64,000 nucleotides of DNA from Asterochloris sp. CNOR1. Taxonomy: Eukaryota > Chlorophyta > Trebouxiophyceae > Trebouxiales > Trebouxiaceae. The position numbers and the translations under genes are program-made. Positions 61,488-64,000 of the stretch are shown here, one piece after another. The notes beneath the pieces are model-generated. The model was not told the DNA's origin. It made no database searches and worked only from the letters and a program-made list of their open reading frames with translations. Position 1 is the first letter of the stretch; every line of letters begins with the position of its first letter. The stretch is taken from assembly GCA_963969365.1 (NCBI GenBank), contig OZ017746.1, positions 2,976,001-3,040,000 of the forward strand, written 5' to 3'.

Positions 61488-64000
61488 ATGCATCACGCAG
61501 AAAGTAAACTGCAGGAGCAGTATAGCCCGAGCCCTATACAATCCAGCCACTGCTCCTCCCTCAAAGAACAGAAGCGGCTTCATGCTCTGAGCCTTGAAAA
61601 GCCAGGACAGTTTTGGAAGCAGATAGAGGAGGGGCTTGGACTTCACTGGGAGAAACAGCCAAGCTGGGACAGTGATGTCTGCAAGTAAGCAAATGTCTGA
61701 GTAGGCTGCACTTAGACAGCTGCATGCTGCATGGGCTCCGTAGCCCATCTGCAGCGCCTGTGTCCTACTTACGGGAGCAGGCCGAGCAATTGTTGTGCAG
61801 CAACATGCATGCACGCTCAACTGCCATGCAGAGTCTGCACCGATGCCCCTGGCAACATGCGCCCTGACCCGGCAGGGCCTTTAGCTGGGCAGTCCACTGC
61901 CTGGCTTGCACTACCTCAACCAACTGCCTGACATCCATGCCCAAATTGGTCATTGGGCGCCTCACTACCACTGCAGGTTCAACTTTAACCTCAACGATGG
62001 CCCCGTCAGCATTGAGTGGTTCAAGGGCGCCGTGACCAACGTCTGCTACAATGCCCTGGACCGCCATGTCAAGGCTGGCAACGGCGATCGCGTGGCCATC
62101 TACTGGGAGGGCAACGATGAGGGGGTGCAGTCCAAGACCACCTACAAGGAGCTGCTGGACATGACCTGCCGGCAAGCTGCTGCTCCAGAGATGCACTGCA
62201 CAGGGACCCACATGTCTTTGCAGCCTGTGCCTGGGCTCGGGCTCACAAGTGAGTGTCTGGTGTGGAGATGGACTGACTGCACAGCACTGCCTGTTACAGG
62301 ATCGCCAACTACCTGAAGTCTGTGGGAGTCAAGAAGGGCTCGGATGTCTGCATCTACATGCCCATGCTGGCCGAGCTGCCTGCTGCCATGGTGAGCCCCT
62401 CTGCCTGCTGCAGCCCTGGCTGCGCTGCATGATGCACTGCCATGATACACCAACAGCCCTGGATATGCTGCATAATACACTGCCATTGCAGCCACCAGCC
62501 TGTCCCTGGGAACCCTGTCTGGCCCTGTGCCCAGCCTGTTGCCCTGGGCCTCAATGCAGTTTTCACAGGCTGAGGGCGGCCTCCTGTGCCTGCAGCTGGC
62601 ATGCGCACGCATCGGGGCTGTGCACAGCGTTGTGTTCGCGGGCTTCTCTGCAGAATCCCTGTCGGGCAGGATGCAGGACGCCCAGCCCCGCGTATTGCTC
62701 ACCTGCTCCGCTGTCAAGCGAGGGCCCAAGGCCATCTCCCTCAAGGTAATGAGGCGCCTGCATGCTCACCCTTCTGCTGCCCTCCCAAGACATGTGCTGT
62801 GCCACCTGCGGGCTGCACAGGACCTGATGGGTGCACAGTTCTGCATCAGTCAGCAAGACCCAGGTGTCAAGACCTAACCAACCAAAAATGCCCACTGCCA
62901 ACTGTTGCGCCAGTGCCCAGGTGTGCTCATCATCGGCCAGTTCTGCTTACCTCTTTCAGTCTGCTAGAACCCAGCTGAGGAACCTGTCCTAGTGTCAGCC
63001 CCATCGCCTTGCTCTCAGGTTATTTGCCCACTGCCTGCCCTTGAGCCTTGCCTGCTCACCACCTGGCTGCAAATGTGCTCACACCAGGCTGCCCTGCCTG
63101 CCCTGCAGGAGATTGTTGATGACGCCCTGATCATCACCAGCAAGTCTGGGTACGATGTGCCAGAGGTGTGCGTGTTCAACCACTCCCAGGCGCAGCCGCA
63201 GTCGCAGGTGGCCATGCAGAAGGGGCGGGACGTGTGGTGGCAGGACGTGGTTGCAAAGCAGGAGCCCACTTGCGAAGTGGAGTGGTTGGAGGCAGAGGAA
63301 CCCCTGTTCAAGGTGGGTGCCCAGGCTGCACAAGTGGGCAACCATTGAACGTGTTTGTGCCCAGATGTGCTTGGGCTGCCCTGTGACACCACTTGTGGGC
63401 AATCAAGAGCACGTCTGCGAGATGGCGTGGTCGGAGGCAAAGGGCCCCTGGTCAAGATGGGGGCTGTACCACGTTCTGAATATGGCTTGAGGCTGAGCAG
63501 CTCCTATCTAAGTGGATGCGATCCTGAGATGTGAGCAAGCCATGTGGGGAGGCCATGAGAGTGGAAGCCTGGAGCTCTGCTCAAGGCGGCCTTGATGGGT
63601 TCGCTGGCGGACTTTGCTTTGGCTAGGCTGTCAGACGCTTTATGTGGAGGAGCCCAGTAGCCGTCATTCACCAATTGCTGCTTGCATCCTGTCTGGCTTT
63701 TGTTCGTGGTGTAACTTCAGGGCCAGGGCAGCTTGTTGAGACGGTCGCTGCTCAGCTATGCTTGATGATGAGCATGGAGCTCATGCTGGCTCAGATTCAG
63801 CTGGGCTGTGGGATTGGGTAGTGGAGGCTTTACATCCAGTTGGAGCTGCTGAGGTGAAGGGAAAGAACACATAAGCTGGCGAGCAAGCACCACCTCCTGG
63901 CCGGCTGCTAACAAGAGGGAGTGGTCTGAAGTTGAGCTGCCCTGTTCCATGTGGGTGGGGCAGCAGCACTAAGCTGGTGGTAGAGAGGAACACTGTGCGG
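61488..64000 (+). CDS. acetyl-CoA synthetase, AMP-forming (5' part, runs off right edge)
   Basis: Activates acetate to acetyl-CoA through acetyl-AMP. Visible exons, all in phase: 61488-61684, 61977-62171, 62300-62390, 62596-62745 and 63109-63312. Exon 1 ends [20 protein letters not shown], the usual N-terminal block. Then [40 protein letters not shown] and [46 protein letters not shown] and [14 protein letters not shown]. The AMP-binding P-loop (YTSGSTGKPKG) is not reached; 63313 to the edge is intron. Exon 2 ends at a GC donor (GCAAGC at 62172), the only way to keep frame. The start Met is uncertain (61488 or upstream 61368). I saw no clear transit peptide, so compartment is unknown. The exon ending at 63312 is echoed in the following intron. 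Confidence 0.92.
63276..63490. repeat. echo of an acetyl-CoA synthetase exon 3' end
   Basis: 63276-63346 (exon end [10 protein letters not shown] plus donor) recurs at about 63419-63490 ([10 protein letters not shown]). Shared blocks are GAG.TGG.GTGGT, GGAGGCA and CCC.TG.TCAAG.TGGG; the period is about 144 bp. The copy's donor GGTGGGT is changed to GATGGGG. Confidence 0.8.
63491..64000 (+). other. rest of a long synthetase intron, no gene seen
   Basis: No exon with the next conserved acetyl-CoA synthetase motifs appears. The open frames on either strand have no recognisable domain. This intron is at least 688 bp, among the longest in the window. Confidence 0.5.

Noticed and set aside
63720-64000. 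Next acetyl-CoA synthetase exon near the right edge.
   Set aside because: No frame shows the AMP-binding loop or other family motif.

Overview
The window is nuclear DNA of an intron-rich eukaryote, most likely a green alga (Chlorophyta, probably a trebouxiophyte). Genes are split into many short exons, acceptors are nearly always (C)TGCAG, donors mostly GTGAGN. Several genes are plant-lineage types: a Shaker-type K+ channel with ankyrin repeats, an OEP61-like chloroplast/ER TPR receptor and a plant-style CCT7. No organellar, bacterial, tRNA or rRNA gene was seen.

Layout. 1-3640 (-): exons of an EF-hand protein joined to a voltage-gated channel (S1, S2, start of S3), running off the left edge. 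3660-7010 (-): coding exons I could not assign. 7089-22257 (-): a roughly 15 kb Shaker-type channel gene (six-TM core, C-linker, cyclic-nucleotide fold, ankyrins). 22699-24270 (+): Ulp1/SENP SUMO protease. 24507-25395 (-): steroid 5-alpha-reductase/DET2. 26057-26560 (-): doubtful ORF. 26564-30122 (-): SMYD-type SET/MYND methyltransferase. 30181-35727 (+): OEP61-like TPR tail-anchored protein. 35990-37318 (-): divergent histone H3, probably CenH3. 37671-41734 (+): ELMO-domain protein. 42336-43169 (-): 96-residue RRM protein. 43360-45376 (+): leucine-rich-repeat protein. 45436-50864 (-): long coiled-coil protein. About 50940-51430: LINE relic. 51507-52884 (-): small EF-hand protein. 52959-57957 (+): CCT7. 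58148-60972 (+): NKAP/SynMuv-domain protein. 61488-right edge (+): acetyl-CoA synthetase, 5' part.

For CCT7, NKAP, CenH3, Ulp1, 5-alpha-reductase, the RRM gene and the visible acetyl-CoA synthetase exons I worked out splice sites base by base; phases close without stops, so those models are strong. The channel, SMYD, OEP61, ELMO, LRR and coiled-coil models have secure exons but incomplete splice maps.

The most unusual signal is not a gene. At about ten loci an intron or 3' flank carries one to four degenerate tandem copies of the neighbouring exon edge, including the splice site or stop codon, with a period of roughly 50-180 bp ("exon-edge echoes"). This suggests introns here grow or move their boundaries by local tandem duplication. 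Other points: the channel pore reads LGYD in place of GYG; two channel genes lie head-to-tail; two divergent gene pairs have only 58 and 74 bp between start codons, with a W-box-like inverted repeat and a heat-shock-element-like dyad respectively; and one acetyl-CoA synthetase intron uses a GC donor.
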